From assembly GCF_002585305.1 (NCBI RefSeq), contig NZ_NUNF01000034.1, positions 1 through 64,000 of the forward strand: a stretch of DNA of 64,000 bases, written 5' to 3'. The notes under the pieces are model-generated. The model searched no databases and was not told the origin of the DNA. It worked only from the letters and a program-made list of their open reading frames with translations. Below are positions 8,150-16,707 of the stretch, piece by piece (position 1 is the stretch's first letter; each line of letters starts with the position of its first letter). A program made the translations under genes and the position numbers. Source of the stretch: Bacillus sp. AFS037270. GTDB taxonomy: Bacteria > Bacillota > Bacilli > Bacillales_B > DSM-18226.

Positions 8150-9043
8150 ATGGATGATGAACAACTTTTAACCTTCATTACTGTTTTTGAGTTAAATAAT
8201 TATTCGCGTACAGCAGACCACTTGAATTTAACACAGCCCGCGGTAACGGCAAGAATTCAAAAATTAGAAAATGAACTAGACTGTAAATTATTTTACCGCG
8301 ACGGAAAAAAAATCCTATTGACTAAGGAAGGAACTGCCCTGCTTCCATATGCACGTAAAATATTAAACTATGTAAAAGAAGCCAGACAGGTGATTGAAGG
8401 TATTAAAACTCCAACGATTACCATTGGATTATCACCTGCCATCTCTGTTTCGATTGTCTTAGAGGTTTTATCACTGCTGCGCAAAACAAGTGAGTTTTCG
8501 TTTGAACTAGTGGAAGCAGCGGACTCTGTAGAAGTTTCTAAAATGATTGAAGATGGGTCAATCGATATAGGGCTGGTAAGAGATGTAATCCCATTTACAA
8601 ATCTGGAATCTGAATATATTTTTCATGAAAAGCTTGTTTTTATTGTTGGAAAAGACCATCCATTAGTTGGAAAAGCTGAAATTTTCAAAGACGATCTTAT
8701 TGACCAAACGATGATTTGCTATCGTAGGGAAACAGCCTTATGGCGAAAAATTGATGAAAGATTAATCGGAATAAGAAATCTAAAACGAATTGAAGTTGGC
8801 GGATTCGAAATGGTAATATCGATGATTAAAAATAACTGGGGTTTTAGTGTCGTACCAGAACTAATTCTAGCTAATCACACAAATACACACAATAAAGATT
8901 TATGTACCGTCCCTTTTGCTGAATTTAAAGATCTCACTTATAATATTGCTGGAATATATAAAAAGGATTCTCCAAAATTAGAAAGGCTTCTTCTGTTCCT
9001 TCATACTTTTGAAACTATTTTAAAAAATTTAAAATCTATTTAA
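8150..9043 (+). CDS. LysR-family transcriptional regulator
   Basis: 297 residues. The winged HTH (residues 1-60) includes the family pattern SRTADHLNLTQPAVTARIQK. The C-terminal inducer-binding domain (about 85-295) has the typical IGLSPAISVS opening and a DIGLVRD segment. GGAAGTGATGTT precedes the ATG. Many LysR proteins in this position regulate aromatic degradation genes and bind a ring-cleavage intermediate. Its downstream neighbours are a broken copy of the decarboxylase gene and then the intact aromatic operon on the opposite strand, so control of that operon is plausible but not shown. Confidence 0.85.
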   Translation: MDDEQLLTFITVFELNNYSRTADHLNLTQPAVTARIQKLENELDCKLFYRDGKKILLTKEGTALLPYARKILNYVKEARQVIEGIKTPTITIGLSPAISVSIVLEVLSLLRKTSEFSFELVEAADSVEVSKMIEDGSIDIGLVRDVIPFTNLESEYIFHEKLVFIVGKDHPLVGKAEIFKDDLIDQTMICYRRETALWRKIDERLIGIRNLKRIEVGGFEMVISMIKNNWGFSVVPELILANHTNTHNKDLCTVPFAEFKDLTYNIAGIYKKDSPKLERLLLFLHTFETILKNLKSI

Positions 9044-9070
9044 ATAGGTATAAGCTATGGATCAGCAATA

Positions 9071-9107
9071 ACAAAGGACATTCCATTTAAACAGAAATGT
9101 CCTTTGT
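9071..9107. terminator. Hairpin after the LysR gene
   Basis: ACAAAGGACATT (9071-9082) and AATGTCCTTTGT (9096-9107) form a perfect 12-bp stem. No long T run follows on the plus strand. It lies between convergent LysR and the decayed amidohydrolase copy and may serve both. Confidence 0.5.
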
Positions 9108-9122
9108 TATAAATCTATACCG

Positions 9123-9770
9123 TTTCTTTAATAACACTGTGGCTTTATTTAACCCCAGAAACTCGATAGCATTTTCTCCAAGCACACGTTTTCTAACATT
9201 TCGGCTACATTACCTGCTGGTGCTTCTCGCAGCAAAAATGGCTAGTCAGTACCCATGATGATGTGATCAGCCCCCTATTTTTCAATCATAAATTGAAGGT
9301 TGTGCCGGTCATAGACTAGTGTATCGTAATAAATTTTCTTCGCATAATTGCTTGGCGGCTGGTCCGTTGTACGGATATGCGGCCATACTTCCCCAAGCTT
9401 GATCGATCCTTGGTAATAAATAGGGCAGGGTTCCTCCGCCATATGGCAAAACAGAATTATATATTTGGATACTTATCAAAAATGCCGCTGAAGATTAAAC
9501 TTCCTACAGCAAGCGCTGTCTCGGAAGGCATCCCGATTGAATACATATTATATTCAGGCATTCTCTCTTCGCCAACTGTCGCCCAAGGATGGACTAAAAT
9601 CGGAACATCCATTTTTGCCGATGCTTCTAAAAATCTTTGGAATCTCCGGATCATCAAGATTTTTGCCGTTTGCATTGCTACTGATTTCAATACCAATCAG
9701 CCCAAGCTCTTTTATAACTCTTTCCATTTCTGCAATTGCCAAATCGACATCCTGCTGTGGTACCGTTTCA
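9123..9770 (-). pseudogene. Truncated, frameshifted copy of the ACMSD-like decarboxylase
   Basis: Minus-strand pieces reproduce the gene at 10481-11515: AIAEMERVIKELGLIGIEIS, then FLEASAKMDVPILVHPWATV, then YSIGMPSETALAVGSLIFSG. Several frameshifts and stops follow. The first third of the gene, including the metal-binding HTH motif, is missing. The start of similarity corresponds to about residue 115 of the intact protein. This is one of several decayed duplicates of the aromatic operon in this window. Confidence 0.75.
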
Positions 9771-10004
9771 GTGGATTTCTAATCGAAATAATCTTTGTTT
9801 TTGCGCCTTAATTCAAGATTTTAGTTATATTCATAAGGTTATTAAATGTTACACAAACTTATAAAAAATCAAAAAACCGTCAAGATATATCTCGACGGTA
9901 TTAACCATTTTAATTATTTTTTTGAGTTAGTTCGTTTTCAATCTTCTTTGTTTTACTTTTTCCATAATGACTTTGGACTCTGTACTTTGCTTTAAATTTT
10001 ATTA

Positions 10005-10238
10005 TTAATCGTTTTGTTCTCTCACTATAATATTATTCTCAATTATTAATGGTTTTTCTACAAAATTAATCTTTTTCATTATTTTTTGTATTACTTTCGG
10101 AAAAAAGTAAGCCCCAAAAAAAGCGCAAATAAAAGCCTGTGACCAAGTTTTTAACCATGCATGTAAAAATGTTCCATCATAACCCCTATTTATTAAGATT
10201 AATATTAATGAAATAAAAAAGGACATACTAAAAGCCAT
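10005..10238 (-). CDS. DUF2798-type small membrane protein, start uncertain
   Basis: 77 residues with two membrane helices separated by NRGYDGTFLHAWLKTWSQAF, the typical pattern of DUF2798 proteins, and a short basic/acidic tail. The family function is unknown. The annotated ATG at 10238 has no ribosome binding site and lies inside the first helix. The same frame continues upstream (KYKNIIFAFL) to just after a GAGGAG-ATG at about 10290, whose own frame closes after six codons. Either a non-AUG start (ATT) is used or a one-base indel separates the real start from the body of the gene. Confidence 0.5.
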   Translation of the reverse strand: MAFSMSFFISLILILINRGYDGTFLHAWLKTWSQAFICAFFGAYFFPKVIQKIMKKINFVEKPLIIENNIIVREQND

Positions 10239-10439
10239 TAAAAATGCAAAAATGATATTTTTATATTTAATATTAATATTTATTATTACTCATCTCCTCA
10301 TCATTTAATTTAACTACATTTTTATCTTACGAATACCTACATATCAAAGTTAGAAAAGCTTCTTCTATTTCTACAGTCGTTTAAAACCTCTTTAAAAAAA
10401 TTAAAATTTTCCTGATCTATAGAACTATAGTTCAAGATA

Positions 10440-10474
10440 AAAGAACATTCCTATCAAAATGGAATGTTCTTTTA
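10440..10474 (-). terminator. Terminator of the aromatic operon
   Basis: AAAGAACATTCC (10441-10452) and GGAATGTTCTTT (10462-10473) form a perfect stem immediately after the stop of the decarboxylase gene on the minus strand. Confidence 0.6.
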
Positions 10475-10480
10475 TTTGGC

Positions 10481-11515
10481 CTATTCCGATTCTTTAATAA
10501 AACTCTCTTTATTTAATCCCAGAAACTTAATCGCATTTTCTCCAAGCATTTGTTTCTTTTCCACATCCGAAACATTTTCCAACATTTCAACTATTTTCCC
10601 CGGCGGTGCTTCCCGCAACATGAATGGATAATCTGTACCCATGATAATATGATCAGCACCAAATTTTCCAAGCATAAATTGGAGATTGCACGGATCGTAA
10701 ACGAGCGTATCGTAATAGAGTTTCTTCGCATAATAGCTTGGCGGCTGTTCCGTTGTGCGGATATGCGGCCAAACTTCCCAGGCTTGGTCGATTCGCGGTA
10801 ATAAATACGGCAAGGACCCTCCGCCATGGGCGAAGCAGATTTTTAATTTTGGAAATTTATCAAGAATACCGCTGAAGATTAGGCTTCCTGCCGCAAGAGC
10901 TGTTTCGGACGGCATTCCGATCGAATACATAAAGTTATGGTTTGGCATTCTCTCTACTCCGACCGTGGCCCATGGATGAACTAAAATGGGTACATCCATT
11001 TTTGCCGCTGCTTCCAGAAATCTTTGAATCTCTGGATCATCGAGGGTTTTTCCATTTGCGTTGCTGCCGATTTCAATCCCGATCAGCCCCAGCTCTTTAA
11101 CTGCTCTTTCCATTTCTGCAATCGCCAAATCCGAATTCTGCAATGGTACCGTTCCAAGGCCGACAAAACGATCAGGATATTGGGCTACTACCGAAGCTAT
11201 GAAATCATTTTGTGCTTTCGACAGCTCTAAACACTTTTCTACATCTGCCCAATATGTAAACGTAACCGGAATCGGAGATAAAACTTGGACATTGACACCT
11301 TCTGCATCCATTTCAGCGATGCGCTTTTCAGGATTCCAGGCATTCTCGTCGATTTTTCGGAATGACTTTCCATCCTTGTAAATTTCAGCTCCACAGCTGC
11401 ACGTATGCTTTAAAATCGGAAAACGATCATCCGCATATTTTTCCGCAAAATCAGGAAAATTCTCAGGAATAATATGGGTGTGAAAGTCAACACGGAAATT
11501 CTCACCTTTTGACAC
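10481..11515 (-). CDS. Amidohydrolase-family decarboxylase, ACMSD-like
   Basis: 344-residue metal-dependent decarboxylase of the amidohydrolase superfamily. It closely resembles 2-amino-3-carboxymuconate-6-semialdehyde decarboxylase and, by family, the 5-carboxy-2-hydroxymuconate-semialdehyde decarboxylase of the protocatechuate 2,3-cleavage route. Visible metal and active-site elements are DFHTHIIPE near residue 10, PILVHPWATVG in the middle, CFAHGGGSLPYLLPR, and the late GTDYPF Asp. The start is GTG with GGAGG eight bases upstream. It is the last gene of an operon with Rieske oxygenase subunits and an extradiol dioxygenase. The likely role is to remove the carboxyl group from the ring-fission product, giving 2-hydroxymuconic semialdehyde. 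The exact substrate is inferred. A decayed copy lies at 9123-9770. Confidence 0.85.
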   Translation of the reverse strand: MSKGENFRVDFHTHIIPENFPDFAEKYADDRFPILKHTCSCGAEIYKDGKSFRKIDENAWNPEKRIAEMDAEGVNVQVLSPIPVTFTYWADVEKCLELSKAQNDFIASVVAQYPDRFVGLGTVPLQNSDLAIAEMERAVKELGLIGIEIGSNANGKTLDDPEIQRFLEAAAKMDVPILVHPWATVGVERMPNHNFMYSIGMPSETALAAGSLIFSGILDKFPKLKICFAHGGGSLPYLLPRIDQAWEVWPHIRTTEQPPSYYAKKLYYDTLVYDPCNLQFMLGKFGADHIIMGTDYPFMLREAPPGKIVEMLENVSDVEKKQMLGENAIKFLGLNKESFIKESE

Positions 11516-11549
11516 GATGCTGCCTCCTTAAAGGATAATTGTTGATTGA

Positions 11550-12464
11550 TTATTGATTAACTTTTTCCAGGTCTTCCTTTATCAATTTACCAACTTTTCC
11601 CCATCCTGGTTTAGGTCTTCCTCCCCATTCATCAAGGGTATGCATGGTTGGTTCTAGACGGCGAGGCTCTCTTGGATTTTCCTCCGGAAATTCTTCCATT
11701 CCTTGACTATACTCAATCGTTAAACCGTCAGGATCCGCAAAATATAGGAAAATGCTGCCCGATGGGTGATGTTTTCCTGGCCCAAAAAGAATCGGAACAT
11801 TGTTATCCTTTAATCTATTAACTTGAATCCCCACATCATCTACACGTTGAGCTTGATAAGCAAGGTGATTCAATTTATTTTCTTTTCCTTTTGTTAGGGC
11901 AAAATTATGGTGAAATGGAGTTCCAGCTGCCCTTAACCAGGCCCATCCCGTTTCCCTTCCTTGGATATCTGAAATATTGAAGTTCAAAACATTCGTAAAG
12001 AAATCAAATAATTCGTCAAATTTATTAGTTTCATAAACGACATGAAGAAGTCTCGTAATTCTGGCTTTCTTAGGAACAAATGGTGTACCCATTTGCATAA
12101 TTTGCACATAAAATTCGTACGTTACCCCTAAATATGGATCTTTAAAACGCAATGTTCTACCTTGGGCCAAACTTTGGCACTCCTCTGCGCTTAATTCGAC
12201 AGGATTTACACCTTGTTCCGTTAAATGGTCAAACACTGCTTGAAATTGGTCTGCCTTTTCAAGCTCAAATGCTACTCTTTTTAACCCAGGTTCTTCTCCT
12301 TGTTCAAGGATTAAATTGTGATGGTCCCCGCTGCATCGAAGGTATGCCGCATCAAGAACCCGTTCAACAAATTCCATACCAACAATATTTTCATAAAAAT
12401 CTACCGATTTATTAAGATCAGTCACGCTTAACACAACATATCCCAACTTTTTATAACGAATCAT
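11550..12464 (-). CDS. Type I extradiol ring-cleavage dioxygenase (VOC fold)
   Basis: 304 residues made of two vicinal-oxygen-chelate domains (about 5-130 and 140-270), the architecture of 2,3-dihydroxybiphenyl, catechol and related extradiol dioxygenases. The iron ligands of the family are readable in the C-terminal domain: His in RLLHVVYE, His in KLNHLAYQ and Glu in LTIEYSQG. It opens a vicinal dihydroxy ring next to, not between, the hydroxyls. AGGAGG precedes the ATG. It lies between the Rieske beta subunit (99 bases upstream) and the decarboxylase, which argues for a carboxylated catechol such as a 2,3-dihydroxybenzoate-type substrate. Protocatechuate is an alternative. It is not close to the XylE-like enzyme at 40 kb. 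Confidence 0.85.
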   Translation of the reverse strand: MIRYKKLGYVVLSVTDLNKSVDFYENIVGMEFVERVLDAAYLRCSGDHHNLILEQGEEPGLKRVAFELEKADQFQAVFDHLTEQGVNPVELSAEECQSLAQGRTLRFKDPYLGVTYEFYVQIMQMGTPFVPKKARITRLLHVVYETNKFDELFDFFTNVLNFNISDIQGRETGWAWLRAAGTPFHHNFALTKGKENKLNHLAYQAQRVDDVGIQVNRLKDNNVPILFGPGKHHPSGSIFLYFADPDGLTIEYSQGMEEFPEENPREPRRLEPTMHTLDEWGGRPKPGWGKVGKLIKEDLEKVNQ

Positions 12465-12488
12465 TCAAAAACCTCCTATGTTATAGTA

Positions 12489-12503
12489 GAGGGTCTGACC
12501 CTC
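12489..12503. repeat. Perfect palindrome between beta subunit and dioxygenase
   Basis: GAGGGTC-T-GACCCTC lies in the 99-base gap inside the operon. It could be an mRNA processing or stability hairpin. The same GGGTCTGACCC core is common as an intergenic motif in bacilli. Confidence 0.4.
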
Positions 12504-12563
12504 ATAGCTTAACCACGTTAATGTGTTAATTCGTATGAACCCCAATCAAAATCTGACTTCATA

Positions 12564-13043
12564 TTATAAAATGATACTTACTTTTCCGTGCGGGCGGAGA
12601 CTGTCCAATTTGAGAATGACTTTCTTGGATTGAATCTTTAATTCTCCGTTTTCTTTTACCAAGATGTATTCGAGGACCCCGACATAATTGTCAAGTACTT
12701 CACGTTTCGTACGGTAGGTAGAGAAATTGCATCTGACTTTTACGGCATCCTCTTCATTATTAACGATTCTTACATTCGTCACATTGTGAAGAGTAGTGGA
12801 GTGCGGGTATTCTACATGGGCTTCTCTTTTCAGTAATCGTAACGCCCGCTGTTCTAAACGGGCACGATCATCATGAACAAAGAAAAGCGACTTTTTAAAA
12901 TCTGCATCAGGATTTCCGATGGGCGGAATCACATACGTTCCATTGCTTGCGAATAACGCAGCCCACTCCTTTAACTTAAACTCATCAAGAAGCTCCGCCT
13001 CATGGAATAAAAAATCTTCAATTTCTTGACGTGTTATGTTCAT
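12564..13043 (-). CDS. Aromatic-ring-hydroxylating dioxygenase, beta subunit
   Basis: 159-residue SnoaL-like small subunit that pairs with the Rieske alpha subunit to form the terminal oxygenase. Features include the opening helix RQEIEDFLFHEAELLDEFKL, LFVHDDRARLEQRALRL-type central part (here FFVHDDRARLEQRALRLLKR) and the closing strand WKxxxKxIxLxxD-like SKKVILKLDSLRPHG. The ATG overlaps the stop of the alpha gene (ATGA), so translation is coupled and stoichiometry kept. The beta subunit is structural and carries no metal. A decayed duplicate lies at 20760-21240. Confidence 0.9.
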   Translation of the reverse strand: MNITRQEIEDFLFHEAELLDEFKLKEWAALFASNGTYVIPPIGNPDADFKKSLFFVHDDRARLEQRALRLLKREAHVEYPHSTTLHNVTNVRIVNNEEDAVKVRCNFSTYRTKREVLDNYVGVLEYILVKENGELKIQSKKVILKLDSLRPHGKVSIIL

Positions 13044-14323
13044 ACTTCCACCTTCCCATCTTCTTCTTTTTTGCTTTCCGCTGCTGTCATCCGTTTATCC
13101 CATTCACGCCAAAAGGCACGCATTTGTTCTTCATCCGTCGCTTGGGGAATTTCCCTGTTCATTCCTTTGGAAATATCATTCCATCCGACTTCTTTAGTAT
13201 TTAAAAAGCCTTCCTGGCATAGTTCAAGTGCTTCATTATCATCCGGAGTCGCAAAACCGCCTGGCCCTAAAAACTCTAAGTAGCTGTCATTCCGTACCTC
13301 TCTGAAACCGTCTGTTTCATTTATAGGAGATAAACCATAGGCGGTTACTTGCATATAACCCGGTTCAATCGGATAAAAGGTTCTGATTGCAATCGCCATG
13401 ATGTCATTGATGACCAGGTTAGGGAAAATTAAAATATTACGGTTCTTTTTCGAAATGCGGTGGGCTCTTTCTTCGCCAAATTTTTCTACTAAGCGGGCAT
13501 TGATTTTGTCGATAATTTCTTTCGCCTCTTCACCGTAACCTTCAATCCATTTTCCGATTGGTCTTGGCCACGGGGCATAATATTCCATTACGGCATGTCC
13601 ATTCCCCAGAGCGCGTGCTTCCCCTGCAAGACTGTCTTTTTCCATTATTCCGCCGCGGGTCGCAACAATATCAAAATAGGTTTTATGGGTTGGTACCCCG
13701 TGGTATAAATCAAAACTATTTTCACAAAGTAATTTCCAGTTCGCTCGTACGCTATATTCTTGGGGATCCTGCAAAACTTCCATTCCAACTTCTGTTTGAT
13801 CTGCCACCAAGTCGAGATACTCTTTAGCACCTGCCAGGTATTCCTCTAATGAAATGGCGTTGTCATCAAAGTTAACGAATACGAAACCGCGGTAACTTTC
13901 AAGTCGTTTGACAGCCAGCATATTTTTGGAGCCATCGCAGTTATGGTCTTCCAAGAAACCAAATTTATCAGGTAATCCGACTAATTCCCCTTGCGTATTA
14001 AAGCTCCACGCATGATAGAAGCAGCGGAATACTTTTGAGTTTCCTTTTCCTTCACGGCATACGAGCGCACCCCGGTGTGGACAGGAGTTATATAATGCCC
14101 TTATTACCCCATCATTGCCGCGGGTAAATAAAAGGTTTCGTCCACCAACTTTTCTTCTATGAAAATCGCCTTTATTCGGTACTTCTGATTCATGCCCGAT
14201 ATATAACCAGCATTTATCAAAAATTTCATTGCGTTCGATTTCTAAAATTTCCGGATCAATAAAAACTTCACGATTTACTTTGAATAAACACTTCTGTTGA
14301 TCATCCTTAAGATAGCTGCTCAT
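13040..14323 (-). CDS. Rieske aromatic-ring-hydroxylating dioxygenase, alpha subunit
   Basis: 427 residues. The Rieske [2Fe-2S] ligands are in CPHRGA and CFYHAW (about residues 80-105). The mononuclear iron site is in NWKLLCENSFDLYHGVPTH (about 190-210), the canonical D-x2-H-x4-H arrangement. It inserts O2 into an aromatic ring to give a cis-dihydrodiol. The frame is open to 14368, but AGGGGGAG sits before the ATG at 14323, so that start is chosen. The downstream beta gene overlaps by four bases. The downstream decarboxylase implies a carboxylated aromatic substrate (benzoate, p-cumate, salicylate or phthalate type). No ferredoxin or reductase gene is in this operon. The C-terminal 80 codons are duplicated at 21237-21485. 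Confidence 0.9.
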   Translation of the reverse strand: MSSYLKDDQQKCLFKVNREVFIDPEILEIERNEIFDKCWLYIGHESEVPNKGDFHRRKVGGRNLLFTRGNDGVIRALYNSCPHRGALVCREGKGNSKVFRCFYHAWSFNTQGELVGLPDKFGFLEDHNCDGSKNMLAVKRLESYRGFVFVNFDDNAISLEEYLAGAKEYLDLVADQTEVGMEVLQDPQEYSVRANWKLLCENSFDLYHGVPTHKTYFDIVATRGGIMEKDSLAGEARALGNGHAVMEYYAPWPRPIGKWIEGYGEEAKEIIDKINARLVEKFGEERAHRISKKNRNILIFPNLVINDIMAIAIRTFYPIEPGYMQVTAYGLSPINETDGFREVRNDSYLEFLGPGGFATPDDNEALELCQEGFLNTKEVGWNDISKGMNREIPQATDEEQMRAFWREWDKRMTAAESKKEEDGKVEV

Positions 14324-14413
14324 TGGCTCTCCCCCTAAATAAGTTTTTTTAGTAAACCTGCACATCATCTGTGTCAGTTCTGAAAGAGGTTTTAGAAAAC
14401 CTTAAAATCATTT

Positions 14414-15189
14414 TTATTGCATCGTGCTTCCGCCATTTACACTAATCACTTGGCCCGTAATAAAAGTCGCCTTATCGGAAGCAAGGAATTCGACGGCATC
14501 CGCCACCTCTTCCGGATAGGCCCCTCTTCCTTTTGGAATGATGTTAATATAGCGTCTAACAACCCCGTATCTCTCTTTCTGTTCTCATCCAGCAATTCCC
14601 CCTCTACTGCCGGGGGAGCGATGACATTCGCGGTAATATTATTTTTGGCTAATTCTCTTCCTAATCCGGAAACAATGGCATGGACGCAGCCCTTTGCAGC
14701 ATTATAGGCTGCATGGTCCCATAAACCATTGCGGACAGAATCTTCTCCTATGTTAATAATCCCTCCGTAATTTTGTTTCACCATATTCGGCAACACTCTG
14801 TATCATGACCACAGCATGGTCCAGAGGTTACGGTCGATTGTTGTTTTTAAGGTTTACGGTGTTTGTTCAAGGAACGGGAGAATCACGCCTCCACCGGCAT
14901 TATTGACAAGACTGTCGATTTTGTCCCATTTATGTATGGCTTCTTCAACCATCTGGATAACGTTTTCATCTTTTGATAGATCACCAATAAAGTAGTCTGT
15001 TTCCCGCCCTGTTAATTGGTCCACTTCCTCGGAGACTTTCTTCGAACGTTCGAGATTGGTTCCTGTAACCAATACAGTCGCACCTGCTTGTGATAAACCA
15101 ATTGCAACCGCTTTCCTAATTCCTTGTAAAGAACCTGTTACAACTGCTACTCTCCCTTCCAAAAGATAGGCTTGTGATTGACTCGACAA
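14414..15189 (-). pseudogene. Broken SDR (probable cis-dihydrodiol dehydrogenase)
   Basis: First gene of the aromatic operon, once about 255 residues. Decay is visible in several places. The start is TTG where the duplicate at 23459 has ATG. The cofactor motif reads TGSLQGIR, whereas the duplicate keeps TGSTQGIG. Two in-frame stops follow (TAA after FLEQTP at about 14854, TGA about 18 codons later). A frameshift near 14560 separates the body from the true tail, GRGAYPEEVADAVEFLASDK and ISVNGGSTMQ, ending at 14414. NNAG, the Y-N-A-A-K motif and a GGxxM tail identify the family. In such operons the SDR rearomatises the dihydrodiol to a catechol, so this loss leaves a gap in the pathway unless another SDR substitutes. 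Confidence 0.8.
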
Positions 15190-15635
15190 GCTAAAATCTC
15201 CTCCTTTCCTTGTAAAAATGGTCTGTTTCCTTTTTGTCGTGCAACTATCAATTGCACAAAAACTAGCATCGATCCGGATACCTCAGCTAAATGTAATCGC
15301 ATCCAAAACTTAACTCAGTGTACTTAGGTAAACAGCGTTTAATGCATTTTTCCAGATAATATCTGAACATATTGACATTCGAAATATCAGAATATTATCT
15401 CAATTGATTTAATTTTAAATCTTTTTTTTGTGAAAATCTAATCGAAATATTCTTACTTTTAATGCCTAAATTCAAGATATTATTTATATATAAACATTAT
15501 GAATACGCTGTTAATTCGCGTGCAAAGAGATGATTTAAGAGGAATAATTAAAAGATTTCGTTTGTCCTGAGTAAATTCTAAAGACATTTAAATGGACATG
15601 ACATAATAAAAAAGGGTAAGGGGTGCTCGAAATTA
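15190..15635 (-). repeat. Operon-head repeat R1: promoter region of the aromatic operon
   Basis: About 440 bp upstream of the SDR gene that recurs at 21486-21790 (R2) and 23460-23880 (R3). It contains GTGCAA-N7-TTGCAC (15239-15257), a 13-bp palindrome CAGATAATATCTG (15353-15365) and a GAATATTATCT block. These are candidate regulator sites for the operon. R3 keeps the GTGCAA repeat with one mismatch. Confidence 0.6.
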
Positions 15636-15854
15636 TAAAAAGGATAAACTAAAAGAATCTTTATATTTGTTTTGATAATCTAGATTTGAGGCACTTTTAT
15701 ACGATTTGATCACAAAAAAAATGAGCCATATGATTTCCAATTCTATTAACCTCTCTTATGATAGGAAGTGACTAAACTTACTTCATATGAGAGGACGAAT
15801 AGGATGATCAAAATGGCTTAATTTCATAATATCAAATTCTTAAAAAAGGTTGAA

Positions 15855-16395
15855 GGTTTATCGCAAAGGTAATTCAGTGACTACTTGCACTTGCTTTTGT
15901 CGGTATCTCCTGGTTCCTACATTAAGGCTTGTAGCTTTTTTAGGTACTCATTTTCAATCCTTAACATTCGAATTTCAAGTTGTAGTTTTTCGACTTCAAT
16001 AGATTCTTCCCCAGGTTATGTTTATGATTAGTTGTCATATCTTTAGGTCTTCCTCTCCGAGTGAACAGAGCTCCGACACCTTTCTCTTTGTATTTTTTCT
16101 CCAACTACCAAATTGTACTAGGTGTAGATAAATCAAAATGAAGAGGAGTTTCGGGTAATGATGCTCTGTTACTACACCTCATTCTTGTACTTCCAACTTT
16201 AAGTTACCATCATAGACACATTTAGAACTTCGTATATTGAATGCTTTATCCCCATATTTTTCGTAGCGATTTACCCAATCAAGTATAGTTTGAGGACTAC
16301 CAATGCTAAATTTCTTTACCAGTTCTCTTGATCCTCCCCCTCCTTCTAAATACTCTGATACAATCTATTTTCTAAAATCACTTGAAAACTATTAA
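15855..16395 (-). mobile_element. IS3-family (IS150-like) element remnant, orfA part
   Basis: Minus-strand frames join to an OrfA-type transposase: GGGGSRELVKKFSIGSPQTI, LDWVNRYEKYGDKAFNIRSS, later KKYKEKGVGALFTRRGRPKD, and a closing leucine-zipper-like segment LEIRMLRIENEYLKKLQALM. The HTH and the zipper are hallmarks of IS150-group OrfA. It is broken by stops and frameshifts, and orfB is absent. A perfect hairpin (16403-16431) guards its 5' side. Confidence 0.65.
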
Positions 16396-16402
16396 AAACC
16401 CC

Positions 16403-16431
16403 CTTAAGTTGGATTATTAGTCCAACTTAAG
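16403..16431 (-). terminator. Hairpin at the 5' side of the IS remnant
   Basis: CTTAAGTTGGA (16403-16413) and TCCAACTTAAG (16421-16431) form a perfect stem, flanked by CCC/GGG pairs and followed on the minus strand by a T run. It precedes the transposase frame, as IS elements often carry an upstream terminator that blocks read-through. Confidence 0.55.
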
Positions 16432-16533
16432 AGGGTAACTTCATTAAGTTGCCTTTTTCTAATGCTAAAATATTGTTTATTACAGTTTTATTTACTGCTA
16501 AAAAAGTTACCTTCCCTCCGAAAAGAGAACCCG

Positions 16534-16707
16534 TTACTTTTCCTCCTGGCTCCTATTTGTTGAAACTGGATGAATTACATAATAGAATCCTAAAATACTT
16601 TCAATCTCTCCTATATCTAAATATTCATCTGATGAATCTTTAAGCACTATCTGTGCATCTTGAATATCCAATTTCTCTAGTTTTTCAATGAGTTCAGATA
16701 CTGTCAT
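16534..16707 (-). CDS. Small hypothetical protein
   Basis: 57 residues starting MTVSELIEKLEKLDIQDAQI. GGAGGAAAATATAAA precedes this ATG, so the longer frame reaching 16791 is not used. It resembles in style the small acidic Bacillus and phage proteins of the MTVxELIxxLxxxPxDAxV type. No function is known and no domain is recognised. It stands alone between the IS remnant and the tautomerase gene. Confidence 0.5.
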   Translation of the reverse strand: MTVSELIEKLEKLDIQDAQIVLKDSSDEYLDIGEIESILGFYYVIHPVSTNRSQEEK

